Below are positions 27,972-37,210 of a stretch of DNA of 64,000 bases, in pieces. The notes beneath the pieces were generated by a model. That model saw nothing but the letters and a program-made list of their open reading frames with translations, searched no databases and was not told the DNA's origin. Each line of letters starts with the position of its first letter. The first letter of the stretch is position 1. The DNA is from Streptococcus mitis (lineage in GTDB: Bacteria; Bacillota; Bacilli; Lactobacillales; Streptococcaceae), in assembly GCF_013305725.1 (NCBI RefSeq), contig NZ_CP047883.1:1529001-1593000 (forward strand), read 5' to 3'. The position numbers and the translations under genes are program-made.

Positions 27972-28661
27972 TTAAAGTGAGTTTACGTCAACTTTGATAC
28001 CAACACCTTGAGTAGTTGTGATAGTCAAGTTTGTTACGTAAGTTCCTTTAGCTGTAGCTGGTTTTGCTTTTTGGATTGTTTCGTTGAAAGCTTTGAAGTT
28101 TTCAACCAATTTTTCAGCTTCAAATGATACTTTACCGATGATTGCTTGAACGTTACCTGCACGGTCAGCACGATAAGTGATTTTACCACCTTTAGACTCT
28201 TCAACTGCTTTAGCAACATCCATTGTTACAGTACCAGTTTTAGGGTTTGGCATCAAGTTACGTGGTCCAAGGACACGTCCAAGACGTCCAACAAGAGCCA
28301 TCATGTCAGGTGTAGCGATAACTACATCAAAGTCCAACCAACCGTCGTTGATTTTAGCAACAAGGTCATCTTCACCTACAAAGTCTGCACCAGCAGCTTT
28401 TGCTTCTTCAGCTTTTGCACCACGTGCGAAAACAAGAACGCGTGAAGTTTTACCAGTACCGTTTGGCAATACCATTGCTCCACGGATTTGTTGGTCAGCT
28501 TTTTTAACGTCGATGTTCAAGTTGTAAGCAACTTCTACAGTTGCATCAAATTTTGCAAAGTTAGTTTCTTTTGCAAGTGCTACAGCTTCTTCTACGCTGT
28601 ATGCTTTTGTGCTGTCGATTTTCTCAAGAGCAGCACGAAGTTGTTTGCTTTTTTTAGCCAT
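27972..28661 (-). CDS. rplA: Ribosomal protein L1
   Basis: A 229-residue protein that forms the L1 stalk of the large subunit and helps release E-site tRNA. The two-domain sequence is typical: [62 protein letters not shown], and the C-terminal [17 protein letters not shown]. It is second in the rplK-rplA operon; L1 usually represses this operon by binding its mRNA. Confidence 0.98.
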
Positions 28662-28758
28662 TTTCTATTCTCCTTGTAAGTGGTTCAATCGATTTTCATC
28701 TCCCACGTCACTTCTCGAAATGATGAAGTCTTGCGGGTTATATTGGGGGTGTTATTGA

Positions 28759-29184
28759 TTAGTCAACAACAGTGAATCCCATAGAACGAGCAGTACCTTC
28801 GATCATACGCATTGCAGACTCTACGTTTGCTGCGTTCAAATCTGGCATCTTAGTTTCTGCAATTTCTTGTACTTGCGCACGAGTAACTGTAGCAACTTTA
28901 GTTTTGTTAGGTGTACCTGATCCTTTTTCAACACCTGCAGCTTTTTTCAAAAGAACAGCAGCTGGTGGTGTTTTAGTGATGAAAGTAAATGATTTATCTT
29001 CGTAAACTGAGATAACAACTGGAATAATCATACCAGCTTGGTCAGCTGTACGAGCGTTGAACTCTTTTGTGAATCCCATGATGTTGATACCAGCTTGACC
29101 AAGAGCAGGTCCAACCGGTGGAGCTGGTGTAGCTTTACCAGCAGGGATTTGCAATTTTACAAGTTTTTCGACTTTTTTAGCCAT
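28759..29184 (-). CDS. rplK: Ribosomal protein L11
   Basis: A 141-residue protein of the GTPase-associated centre. N-terminal domain [30 protein letters not shown] with the conserved proline helix, C-terminal rRNA-binding domain ending [10 protein letters not shown]. First of rplK-rplA; GGAGG site. The leader contains an inverted repeat (AGTATGTGTAAAGCATACT, about 29240-29258). The 97-bp gap to rplA also has a dyad that may be the L1 operator. Confidence 0.98.
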   Translation of the reverse strand: MAKKVEKLVKLQIPAGKATPAPPVGPALGQAGINIMGFTKEFNARTADQAGMIIPVVISVYEDKSFTFITKTPPAAVLLKKAAGVEKGSGTPNKTKVATVTRAQVQEIAETKMPDLNAANVESAMRMIEGTARSMGFTVVD

Positions 29185-29306
29185 TTTTAAATCCTCCTTT
29201 GTGGTTTTGGCGGTAATTAGAGATTTTTACCTCCCACAAGTATGCTTTACACATACTCATCTATTATACACTATTTATCTATAATTGCAAGAGAAAAGTT
29301 TATTTT

Positions 29307-30023
29307 TTAATCGACGTAATCTCCGCCTTCAAAGCCGTAATATTCTTCCAGACTGAGTCCAGTCTCAGCAATTTCTTTGGCTTCTTTTCCGACATAACGA
29401 AGGTGCCATTCTTCAGCCATATAGCCTGTTTCCTTTTCCTTGCCTTTGAGATAACGGACAACAAAACCATAATCAGCCGCATGATCCAAGAGCCATTGGG
29501 CCGCTTTTTCTTCTGTCACCAAATCACCATTTGTCCCAATCACATCAAAGGCCAAGCCTGTCTGATGTTCACTATAGCCAGGTCGAGCAGAATAACGGTC
29601 AGCTGCTGCCTTCCCATCTTGGTTGACATAATCTTGATAGAGCTTGGTCTGAGTTTCATAACTTCTAAAACCACTGTAATGATCACTAATCGGGAATCCT
29701 GCCTCTTGCATAGCTTTGATGAGTTTGACCAACTCAGCCTTGGCTGTTGGATTTTCCCCTGGATTGTAGTCTTTTGACAATGGATAGTGTTTATTGGCTA
29801 CGATGATTTCATCGTATTTCCCTTGAATGCTGTAATAGTCTCCTTTGTTAACCACTTCTGCTTTTTTCTGGGCAGCTCCTTTAGACTTACTGCCGACTGT
29901 TCCATCAGCTTTAGCAGTTTGCTCTGTCTTAGCTGAGCCATCTTCATTTTTTGCTTTTTCTTGTGAACAAGCTGCTAGACTCAAGGCTAGCAAAGCTGTC
30001 AAGATAAGGTATCTTTTTTTCAT
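29307..30023 (-). CDS. ldcB: L,D-carboxypeptidase lipoprotein LdcB (DacB)
   Basis: A 238-residue lipoprotein. Lipobox LAAC with Cys19 after a hydrophobic signal, an Asp/Lys/Thr-rich linker to about 70, then the VanY-type LAS peptidase with SGFRSYETQ (about 120), zinc ligands in SEHQTGLAFDV (His and Asp, about 152-160) and EEWHLRYVG (His, about 208). In pneumococcus this enzyme trims tetrapeptides to tripeptides in peptidoglycan outside the membrane. It is likely transcribed with the upstream HIT gene, 2 bp away. Confidence 0.92.
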   Translation of the reverse strand: MKKRYLILTALLALSLAACSQEKAKNEDGSAKTEQTAKADGTVGSKSKGAAQKKAEVVNKGDYYSIQGKYDEIIVANKHYPLSKDYNPGENPTAKAELVKLIKAMQEAGFPISDHYSGFRSYETQTKLYQDYVNQDGKAAADRYSARPGYSEHQTGLAFDVIGTNGDLVTEEKAAQWLLDHAADYGFVVRYLKGKEKETGYMAEEWHLRYVGKEAKEIAETGLSLEEYYGFEGGDYVD

Positions 30024-30025
30024 TT

Positions 30026-30496
30026 CTACTCCTTTATTTCTAATAATTTATCTACTTCTAACGATAATCGTTTGACTAATCTTTTAATCTCATCAGGTTT
30101 TGCTTGGCAGGTTTCTGCTGTCATTTCTTCAAAAGGAACCCACCAGACTGGACCACGTTCCTTGAGACCGTGACCATTCATGTCACCTCTTCGTCTAGGA
30201 AACAGATGCCAATGAAGATGGGCATCGCCATTTCCTAGCAGTTCGATATTCATTTTCTCAGCAGCAAAGGCCTTGGCAACTGCCTCTTGGACCACACTCA
30301 TTTCTTCTAGAAAACGGAGTCTTGTCTCCTTTTTCAAATGGTGCAATTCGGTGACATGTTCCTTGGCTAGAAAGAGACTATAGCCTGCAAAATACTGGTG
30401 GTCTCCAATCACAAGATAGCCTGTTTCCAACTCTTTGACAAAATAGGGATTTTCTCCCTTCTTGATGAGCTCAATTCTCTGGCAAATCAAACACAT
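30026..30496 (-). CDS. HIT-family protein
   Basis: A 156-residue histidine-triad protein. The triad is in GNGDAHLHWHLFPRR (about 88-102), the hydrolase-type HxHxHxx motif; the N-terminal CLIC (2-5) hints at a metal site with later residues. HIT proteins hydrolyse nucleotide conjugates; the natural substrate here is unknown. It lies between the M42 peptidase (1-bp gap) and ldcB. Confidence 0.88.
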   Translation of the reverse strand: MCLICQRIELIKKGENPYFVKELETGYLVIGDHQYFAGYSLFLAKEHVTELHHLKKETRLRFLEEMSVVQEAVAKAFAAEKMNIELLGNGDAHLHWHLFPRRRGDMNGHGLKERGPVWWVPFEEMTAETCQAKPDEIKRLVKRLSLEVDKLLEIKE

Positions 30497-30497
30497 A

Positions 30498-31535
30498 TTA
30501 GTCTACCAATGCGCTCTTAAGATAAGCATCAACCATACGTTCCGTTGCGACCACCGAGTCAATATGAGTACGCTCATAAGAATGACTAGACTCGATACCA
30601 GCACCGAGAAGGGCGTGTTTGACTTCTGCCCCTGCAGACATAGCTGCTGAAGCGTCCGAACCATAAAATGGATAGATATCCAGCTTAAATGGAATATCTT
30701 GCTCTTTAGCCAAAGCAACTAAATGTTGACGGAAGTCATAGTGATAAGGCCCTGAAGCATCCTTGACACAGATAGACACTGTGTACTCATCTGTTTGCTG
30801 GTCATCTCCCATAGCTCCCATATCCACAGCCAGATATTCAACTACCTGAGCAGGGATATTAGAATTAGCACCGTGGCCCACTTCTTCAAAGACTGAAAAA
30901 GCAAAATGGGTTGTTACAGGCAACTCAATCTTCTCTTCCCTATAAATACGAAGCAGGTTAAGCAAAATCGCTGCGCTGACCTTATCGTCCAAATGACGAG
31001 ACTTGATAAAACCTGTCTCTGTCACGACGGTTCGTGGGTCAAAGCTGATAAAATCACCGACTTCAATTCCCAAGGCACGAGTTTCTTTTTCACTGGTTAC
31101 TTTTGCATCCAAACGCACTTCCATATTGTCTTGCGTGCGTTCTGCAGTCCCTGCATCCTTATAAACATGGCAAGAAGTTTGGTGGATAAGGACCGTCCCT
31201 GATACTTTTTCACCTGTACTAGCCACATGAACGGTACAGTTTTCACCTTCAATCATGTTCCAAGGAAAACCACCGATACGGTCCAACTTGAGACGGCCGT
31301 CTGGTTTGACCGCACGGACAATAGCACCCAGCGTATCTACATGGGCAGTCACATAGCGTTGTTGCTCATCATTTTGACCTTTGATAGTCACATTGACACC
31401 GCCCTTGGCTGTGCGAACCGGCTGGTAACCAAAACCTTCTAGAGTCTTGACTAAATAGTCCGAAATCTCACGAGTGAAGCCCGTTGGCGATGCAATAGCT
31501 GTCAGTTCTTTGATATATTCTACTGTTTGATTCAT
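30498..31535 (-). CDS. M42-family aminopeptidase
   Basis: A 345-residue zinc peptidase related to glutamyl aminopeptidase PepA and deblocking aminopeptidases. Metal and catalytic residues are visible: TAHVDTLG (His and Asp, about 65), SRHLDDKVSA (Asp, about 180), FEEVGHG (two Glu, about 213), VDMGAMG (Asp, about 235) and SHSYERTH near the C-terminus. It probably forms large TET-type assemblies that trim peptides in the cytoplasm. First gene of a M42-HIT-ldcB unit. Confidence 0.88.
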   Translation of the reverse strand: MNQTVEYIKELTAIASPTGFTREISDYLVKTLEGFGYQPVRTAKGGVNVTIKGQNDEQQRYVTAHVDTLGAIVRAVKPDGRLKLDRIGGFPWNMIEGENCTVHVASTGEKVSGTVLIHQTSCHVYKDAGTAERTQDNMEVRLDAKVTSEKETRALGIEVGDFISFDPRTVVTETGFIKSRHLDDKVSAAILLNLLRIYREEKIELPVTTHFAFSVFEEVGHGANSNIPAQVVEYLAVDMGAMGDDQQTDEYTVSICVKDASGPYHYDFRQHLVALAKEQDIPFKLDIYPFYGSDASAAMSAGAEVKHALLGAGIESSHSYERTHIDSVVATERMVDAYLKSALVD

Positions 31536-31587
31536 TTCTTCACCTCTTTTGCTACCTATTATAACACATTTATCATCGGATAAAAAA

Positions 31588-31627
31588 AGAAAATCACTCC
31601 TGTAGCCTTGACTACAAAAGTGATTTT
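31588..31627 (-). terminator. brnQ terminator
   Basis: Long stem AAAATCACT...AGTGATTTT with an internal bulge and TTGTAG/CTACAG pairing, T7 on the minus strand. Confidence 0.85.
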
Positions 31628-31632
31628 AATGA

Positions 31633-32958
31633 TTATTCCATTTCAAAAACATCGCTTTCTTGCTTGTTTGGTAGAACCAATGAGAGCAAGATTCCGACAA
31701 CGGCTGGTACTAACCATGGGAGTGATGCCTTGGCAAAAGGAAGAGCGTTGACAAGATTTGCAAGAAACTCAACTTTAAATGAGCTTCCTAGTACGCTTGC
31801 AATGGCAATGGCTGTAACCACAGCAATTGTCAACTGCATACCTGGTTTTGAAAGAGCTACAAATTTGTTGACAATGACAATCATAACGATAGCAATCGTG
31901 ATTGGGTACAAGATAACCAGTACAGGGATTGAGTACTTGATAATCGCATCAAGACCCAAATTGGCAATGGCAAATCCAATCAAGGTAAAGGCTGTAGCAT
32001 AAACCTTGTAGCTGATTTGTGGGAAGCGCTCATTAAAGAATTCAGCTGTTGACACAATCAAACCAACCGTTGTTGTGAAGCAGGTTACGGTAACCATAGC
32101 TGCAAGGAAGAGTTGAGCTGTTGAGCCAAAGATTTCTTGAGTGGCTTGTGACAAAATATAAACACCTGGTGTTCCACCTTTCATCGCTTCAGCTGGTACT
32201 GGGAAATGATTTCCAAGGAAACCTAAACCGATGTAAAGAGCGCTGAAGGCAAGGGCAACAACGATACCAACAACCCAAATGGTTGAAATGTATTCTTTCT
32301 TACTTGAAAATCCAAGTTGTTTCAAGGTTTGAACTGCGATTACGCTAAAGGCAACTGAAGCAAGAGCGTCCAAGGTATTATAACCTTCTAGGAAACCTGT
32401 ACCAAAGGCAGAAGCTTGATAAGCAGCTGAAGCAGCTTGAGGACTTGTTCCACCGTATTTGAAAGCTCCTAGGACAACCAAGATAACAATCAAAATCGCA
32501 AAGACTGGCGTTAAAATACGGCCGATACGGTCCAAGATTTTTGATGGATTAAGCGAGATTAGATAGGCTGCTGCAAAATACAGAACAGTAAAGACAATCA
32601 AGCCAAGTCCTTTATTTGCATCCGATAAAAGGGGGCTAATCCCTACTTCGTAAGCTGTTGTAGCAGTACGTGGAATAGCAAAGAATGGACCGATTGACAA
32701 GTAAAGAACTGAGAGGTAAAGAGTCGCAAACCAAGGCGCTATCTTCGTTGAAATCTCGTAGATATATCCTTTAGGATTTAGCGTTCCAATAATAAGAGTC
32801 AAGACGGCGATACCAACGCCTGAAAAGACAAAACCTGCAATGGCAGGAAGAAAATGTTCTCCAGATAGAGCACCTAGAGAAGGCGGAAAAATCAAGTTCC
32901 CCGCACCAAAAAATATTCCAAACAGGAGTAAACCTGTTAGGGCACCTTTTTTAGCCAT
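31633..32958 (-). CDS. brnQ: Branched-chain amino acid:cation symporter BrnQ
   Basis: A 441-residue carrier with twelve helices taking up Leu, Ile and Val with Na+ or H+. The family start is clear: GALTGLLLFGIFFGAGNLIFPPSLG (about 4-28). I start at the ATG 32956-32958 because AAGGAG sits 7 nt upstream; an earlier in-frame ATG would contain that site. A weak CodY-box candidate (33069-33083) lies about 110 bp upstream, in line with control by branched-chain amino acids. Confidence 0.95.
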   Translation of the reverse strand: MAKKGALTGLLLFGIFFGAGNLIFPPSLGALSGEHFLPAIAGFVFSGVGIAVLTLIIGTLNPKGYIYEISTKIAPWFATLYLSVLYLSIGPFFAIPRTATTAYEVGISPLLSDANKGLGLIVFTVLYFAAAYLISLNPSKILDRIGRILTPVFAILIVILVVLGAFKYGGTSPQAASAAYQASAFGTGFLEGYNTLDALASVAFSVIAVQTLKQLGFSSKKEYISTIWVVGIVVALAFSALYIGLGFLGNHFPVPAEAMKGGTPGVYILSQATQEIFGSTAQLFLAAMVTVTCFTTTVGLIVSTAEFFNERFPQISYKVYATAFTLIGFAIANLGLDAIIKYSIPVLVILYPITIAIVMIVIVNKFVALSKPGMQLTIAVVTAIAIASVLGSSFKVEFLANLVNALPFAKASLPWLVPAVVGILLSLVLPNKQESDVFEME

Positions 32959-33068
32959 GTAAATCTCCTTCATATTTATAAAATACTGACCTAGTATATC
33001 ATGAATAAGAGTATGAAAAAAGCTTCACGAAGTAAATATTGAATGTTTTCAAGATTCTTAAAAATGAG

Positions 33069-33083
33069 AATTATCTAAAAATA
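33069..33083. promoter_or_regulatory. Weak CodY-box candidate upstream of brnQ
   Basis: AATTATCTAAAAATA matches AATTTTCWGAAAATT at 12 of 15 positions. It is close to the rhodanese terminator, so it may be chance. Confidence 0.3.
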
Positions 33084-33123
33084 AAATTCTCCTACCCAGT
33101 CCACACCAAGTAGGAGAAAATTC
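33083..33123 (-). terminator. Rhodanese gene terminator
   Basis: Stem AATTTTCTCCTAC / GTAGGAGAATTTT with a 14-nt loop, T-rich on the minus strand. Confidence 0.85.
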
Positions 33124-33129
33124 TACTGT

Positions 33130-33417
33130 TTAAAGTTCTTCAAAGGCCATCATGCCACCTTGTACATTGATAACCTCATAACCTTGTTCTGATAAGAATT
33201 GGCAAGCACGCGCTGATCTAATTCCAGATTTACAAATAACATAATGTAACTGATCCTTGTCCAATTGATCATAGATATCGGCTAATTGACTCAGAGGAAG
33301 ATTCTGGGCACCGTCTAAATGAAGAGCTTCAAACTCATCCACTTCTCTCACGTCCACTAAAGAAAGTTGGTCGTTTTGGTAAAGCTGGTAAAATGCGTCA
33401 AAGGTTATTTCTTTCAT
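33130..33417 (-). CDS. Single-domain rhodanese
   Basis: A 95-residue sulfurtransferase-like protein. The active-site loop CKSGIRSA (about 62-69) carries the persulfide Cys; VDVREVDEFEALHLDGAQNLP is the standard N-terminal signature. It may carry sulfur or act in thiol stress; the partner is unknown. Separated from the uracil-DNA glycosylase gene by a BOX element. Confidence 0.88.
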   Translation of the reverse strand: MKEITFDAFYQLYQNDQLSLVDVREVDEFEALHLDGAQNLPLSQLADIYDQLDKDQLHYVICKSGIRSARACQFLSEQGYEVINVQGGMMAFEEL

Positions 33418-33428
33418 TCTTTTTCTCC

Positions 33429-33536
33429 TAATACTCTTCGAAAATCAAATTCAAACCACGTCAGCGTCGCCTTACCGTACTCAAGTACAGCCTGCAGCTA
33501 GCTTCCTAGTTTGTTCTTTGATTTTCATTGACTATA
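33429..33536. repeat. BOX element (A-C type, inverted orientation)
   Basis: Begins TAATACTCTTCGAAAATC (boxC end) and ends ATTTTCATTGACTATA (boxA end), 108 bp. Positions 33532-33534 are the stop codon of the uracil-DNA glycosylase-family gene. Confidence 0.9.
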
Positions 33537-34110
33537 AAATGGTTTTAATTCTTTTTTTCAACTCTGGCACCACTTCTGACTCAAACCAAGGATTTTTGGC
33601 CATCCAGATTTGATTTCGCGGTGAGGGGTGTACCAGTGGAAAATAGGTTGGCAAGTAGTTCTGGTAATGTTTTACCCGTTCTGTCACCTTGCCACTGATT
33701 TTCTCATGTAAATAGTAGGCTTGGGCGTACTGGCCAATCAAGAGTGTTAATTGGATATCTGGTAATTCTTGCAAGAGCTGCGGATGCCATTTTTCGGCAA
33801 AGCCAGCTCGAGGTGGCAGGTCACCTGACTTGCCATGCCCTGGAAAGTAGAAATCCATAGGCAGAACAGCAAAATAACCTGAATTGTAAAAAGTATCTTC
33901 ATCCACACCTAGCCACTCACGCAAGCGGTCACCACTTTTGTCCTTCCAGTAAAGGCCTGCTTCTTGAGTTTTAAGACCAGGCGCTTGACCGATGATATTG
34001 ATGCGAGCAGTCTTTGGCGCTGCAAAGAGAGGCTCAATACCACGCTCTGTATAGGTAGCATTCTGTGGATCTAACATAATAGCCTGCTTGATTCTTTCGA
34101 TTTGAGACAT
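33532..34110 (-). CDS. Uracil-DNA glycosylase family protein
   Basis: A 192-residue protein. IIGQAPGLKTQEAG (about 38-51) is the catalytic loop of the UDG superfamily in the GxAPG form, and LVHPSPRNQIWMAKNPWF (about 157-174) is the DNA-intercalating motif. It is not the classical Ung (no GQDPYH) but a UDG-like family found widely in Firmicutes. It probably removes uracil or related bases. Its TAG stop lies in the BOX element that follows. Confidence 0.85.
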   Translation of the reverse strand: MSQIERIKQAIMLDPQNATYTERGIEPLFAAPKTARINIIGQAPGLKTQEAGLYWKDKSGDRLREWLGVDEDTFYNSGYFAVLPMDFYFPGHGKSGDLPPRAGFAEKWHPQLLQELPDIQLTLLIGQYAQAYYLHEKISGKVTERVKHYQNYLPTYFPLVHPSPRNQIWMAKNPWFESEVVPELKKRIKTIL

Positions 34111-34122
34111 CTACTTTCCCTC

Positions 34123-34157
34123 CAAAAAGAAGTCTAAGCATACAATCTCAGACTTCT
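34123..34157 (-). terminator. pepV terminator
   Basis: Stem AGAAGTCTGAG / CTTAGACTTCT followed by T5 on the minus strand. Confidence 0.85.
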
Positions 34158-34163
34158 ATCGTT

Positions 34164-35564
34164 TTATTTGATCAATTCGTAAATAGCTTCGGCATAGATT
34201 GCTGCAGCTCGGAAGAGATCATCCAAGGCGATAAATTCATTGGCTTGGTGCATGGTGTCAATTGAGTCTGGGAACATGGCACCATAGGCAACTCCGCGTT
34301 CTAGCAAGCGACCAAAGGTTCCACCACCGATGACTTGCTCGTGACCTTTAAGACCAGTTTGTTTTTCATAAACATTCAACAAGGTTTGCACAAGTGGATC
34401 TTCCATTGGAACATAGTGAGGCGTGTGACCGTGTTCAGAAAGGCTAACAGAAGCAACTGGCAAGTTTTCAAGGATTGACTTGATTTGCTCTGGACTTGTT
34501 CCTTTTGGATAGCGGATATTAAGGGCAATGGTATTGTCAGCACTTGTTTCATCGAAGCGGAAGACGCCGGCATTCATAGAAAGAGCACCCATCTTTTCAT
34601 CCACATGAGCAATCTTGAGATTTTCACCCTCATGGTCGTTCAAGAGAATTTTACCAGCGATGTCAAGGTAGTCTTTGGCTGGACCAGCAAAGTCAAACTG
34701 GCTAAGGAAGAGGGCTAGGTAAGTCGCACCATTGATGCCTGAAGCAGGCATAGCACCGTGGGCTGATTTACCAATAATCGTCACCTTGTATTGGCCAGCT
34801 TCTTCTTGGAGTTCTCCTCTAAGTTTGTGTTCTGCAACAAAGGCATCTAGTTTAGCTTGCAAGTCAGCCAAATCACCTGAAACGACTGCTGTTGCTGATT
34901 CTGGTACCATATTTTCACGTAAACCACCTTTAAAGCTGTGAAGACGGGCTGCACCTGTATTTTCACCTGCAAAATGTAGATATTCTGTAATGTTTCCTTT
35001 TTCACCGTTGATGATTGGGAATTCAGCGTCTGGAGAGAAACCAAAATCTGGTTTCGCAAGTCCTACGTGCTCGAAGTAGTAGTCCATATCTGCCCAGCCT
35101 GATTCTTCGTCTGTTCCGACGATGAAACGAACCTTCTTAGAAGTTGGAAGGCCCAATTCTTTGATGATTTTCAAACCATAGTAGCAAGCTGTTGTAGGTC
35201 CCTTGTCGTCCGAAGCTCCACGCGCATAAAGGCGACCGTCTTTGATAGTTGGCGTGTAAGGATCTGTGTCCCAACCGCTACCAGCTGGCACCACATCCAT
35301 GTGGGCAAAGATTCCGAGAACTTCTTCTCCATCACCAAACTCAAAATGTCCTGCATAGTTATCGACATTCTTAGTTGGATAGCCATCACGGTCTGCGATT
35401 TCAAGGAATTTCTCCAAGGCTTTTACTGGACCAGGTCCAAATGGATGCTGGGCATCAATCTTGCTATCATCACGTTCTGAGTTGATTTCCAAAAGGCTAA
35501 ACAAGTCAGCCAAAAGGTCTTCTTTGCGTTTTTCTACTTCTGCTGTAAAATCAATTGCTGTCAT
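34164..35564 (-). CDS. pepV: Dipeptidase PepV
   Basis: A 466-residue M20 zinc dipeptidase. GIFAHMDVVPAGSGWDTDP (His about 86, Asp about 88), the bridging GASDDKGPTTA Asp (about 118), GTDEESGWADM (Glu pair, about 152) and HQANEF near the C-terminus (His, about 439). It cleaves a broad range of dipeptides in the cytoplasm and feeds amino acid use. It lies 12 bp downstream of the nitroreductase gene and ends at a strong terminator. Confidence 0.95.
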   Translation of the reverse strand: MTAIDFTAEVEKRKEDLLADLFSLLEINSERDDSKIDAQHPFGPGPVKALEKFLEIADRDGYPTKNVDNYAGHFEFGDGEEVLGIFAHMDVVPAGSGWDTDPYTPTIKDGRLYARGASDDKGPTTACYYGLKIIKELGLPTSKKVRFIVGTDEESGWADMDYYFEHVGLAKPDFGFSPDAEFPIINGEKGNITEYLHFAGENTGAARLHSFKGGLRENMVPESATAVVSGDLADLQAKLDAFVAEHKLRGELQEEAGQYKVTIIGKSAHGAMPASGINGATYLALFLSQFDFAGPAKDYLDIAGKILLNDHEGENLKIAHVDEKMGALSMNAGVFRFDETSADNTIALNIRYPKGTSPEQIKSILENLPVASVSLSEHGHTPHYVPMEDPLVQTLLNVYEKQTGLKGHEQVIGGGTFGRLLERGVAYGAMFPDSIDTMHQANEFIALDDLFRAAAIYAEAIYELIK

Positions 35565-35576
35565 ATTATCTTCCTT

Positions 35577-36182
35577 CTATCTTTTCTCGATGATTTCATC
35601 TACTGGCAAGCGGTAGCTTGGTTCTAATTTCTCGTCCGTATAACCTACTGTAATCAAGAGTTCTGGGCGGAAACGTTCTTCGATATCCAAAACTTCGTTG
35701 ACTTTTGATTTGTCAAAACCAAGTATAAGATTTGAGCCAATTCCTTGGTCTGTAAGAGCCAGAACCAAGTTCATAGCAACCAAACCTGCATTGAGGGCTA
35801 GGTAGTCGCTGACCTGTTGTTCATTGTAACGTGCAAATTCAGCAGGCAAATTTTTCATGAAGTATTGTAGTTGTTCTTCTGAGAAATTGTTAGCACCACC
35901 AACTCGGGCAATCTTACGAGCACGTTTAGCCAAATCTGTGTCTGTAAACAAGGCAATAGTTACAGGCGCTGATGATACCTGTTCAAAGTTTGAACCGTAA
36001 GCCAATTTTGCCAGTTCAGCATTTTTCTCACGTACCACCACAAATTTCCAAGGCTGGCTGTTGTGGGCACTTGGTGCCAAGGTTGCAATTTCGATAGCCG
36101 TACGCACATCTTTTGGATCAACTGGCTTATCAGTGAAATGCTTAGTTGCATGACGTTTTTTATTTAATTCAAGAAATTTCAT
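35577..36182 (-). CDS. Nitroreductase-family flavoprotein
   Basis: A 201-residue FMN enzyme. The N-terminal KKRHATKHFTDKPVD binds the FMN phosphate, APSAHNSQPWKFVVVRE (about 37-53) is the family signature, and GIGSNLILGF and VGYTDE follow. It uses NAD(P)H to reduce quinone- or nitro-type compounds; the natural substrate is unknown. First gene of a short nitroreductase-pepV unit. Confidence 0.88.
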   Translation of the reverse strand: MKFLELNKKRHATKHFTDKPVDPKDVRTAIEIATLAPSAHNSQPWKFVVVREKNAELAKLAYGSNFEQVSSAPVTIALFTDTDLAKRARKIARVGGANNFSEEQLQYFMKNLPAEFARYNEQQVSDYLALNAGLVAMNLVLALTDQGIGSNLILGFDKSKVNEVLDIEERFRPELLITVGYTDEKLEPSYRLPVDEIIEKR

Positions 36183-36257
36183 AATCGATTTCCTTTTCTA
36201 ATTCTACTGCTTCCATTCTACCATAATTTGAAAGAGGTTGCAGGGATTTTTCGTAGA

Positions 36258-36333
36258 GACAAACTGGAACAAGGATGAGCAACCGAATGAAGAAAATCAT
36301 TTAAATAAGGAAGCCCCTCATCCAGTTCCAATT
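36258..36333. repeat. Long-loop inverted repeat
   Basis: TGGAACAAGGATGAG and CTCATCCAGTTCCA form an imperfect 14-bp stem around a loop of about 40 nt, between two minus-strand genes. It may be a terminator of the metallophosphoesterase-upstream region or a small mobile repeat. Confidence 0.4.
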
Positions 36334-36355
36334 AATTTTCAGTTACTTAAAGAAA

Positions 36356-37210
36356 CTAGTCTATCTTATATTCTGACTTTATAGCCTCCAAGAAATCCTT
36401 CACATCCTCTACATACCCATGCTTTTCTATTAAGCTTGCTAATAGTTCTAGATTGTGCCCCTGATAGTTGTCTTCTCTTCGTAGCTCTTCATACATTTCG
36501 ATAAAGGGAAGTCCCTTGGACTTGGCCAATTCTAACTCAGCCTCGTAATCATAAGCGACTTTACGAAATAGAATATTTACCAAGTCCCCATCTTCAACTT
36601 CTATCACGGCATACTGGGCACGGTGATTTTTTAACGCCTCCCAATTAAAATAGGGCATGCCAATCGACCCTGGATTGATGATTTGTTGCCCTTGACTGCC
36701 ATAACGAAGCAACTGCTTGTGGACATGACCATAGACTGCTACGTCCGTTTCAGCATCTAGCAGTTGGTCAAATTTTTCTGTATCATTCCCAACCAGTAGG
36801 TCCCCACCATAGTTTTTGTCAGGTAAATTATGAGAGATAGAAAAGCGTAGTCCCTCAACTTCTTTCTTTTCCAGCAAAGGCAAGCTTCGTAGCCAGACAA
36901 TCGTTGCAGGATCCATTCGCTCCATCAAAAACTGGGTCATGCGCATTGACTGGATTTCTTTCGGATGTTCCAAACCATATTCGCCATCCAAGGCCTCAAG
37001 GACACGATCATCCCAATTGCCTCGAACACTGGCTGTGATAGGAAGGTCCTTTAGCAGGGCGACCAAGTCATTCGCACCTGGACCAGGAAGAAAAATATCT
37101 CCCAGAAGCCAGTATTCACTGACTCCTTGATTTTTAGCATCTGCGATCACTGCTTCTAAGGCCGTCGCATTGCCATGAATATCTGATAAAATTGCGATTT
37201 TATGGTTCAT
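36356..37210 (-). CDS. Metallophosphoesterase, YfcE/DUF2437-like, copy 1
   Basis: A 284-residue calcineurin-like phosphoesterase. Metal ligands in [12 protein letters not shown] (Asp, His, about 8-15), [11 protein letters not shown] (Asp, about 38), VRGNWDD (Asn-Trp-Asp form of GNHD, about 63), SHNLPDKN (His) and [10 protein letters not shown] (GHxH, about 160). The substrate is unknown. Overlaps the uvrC end by 11 bp. It has a clear paralogue at 51250-52092, about half identical by eye. Confidence 0.85.
   Translation of the reverse strand: MNHKIAILSDIHGNATALEAVIADAKNQGVSEYWLLGDIFLPGPGANDLVALLKDLPITASVRGNWDDRVLEALDGEYGLEHPKEIQSMRMTQFLMERMDPATIVWLRSLPLLEKKEVEGLRFSISHNLPDKNYGGDLLVGNDTEKFDQLLDAETDVAVYGHVHKQLLRYGSQGQQIINPGSIGMPYFNWEALKNHRAQYAVIEVEDGDLVNILFRKVAYDYEAELELAKSKGLPFIEMYEELRREDNYQGHNLELLASLIEKHGYVEDVKDFLEAIKSEYKID

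Noticed and set aside
28662..28758. Possible small gene between rplK and rplA
   Set aside because: No frame longer than about 20 codons; only dyad sequence, more likely regulatory.
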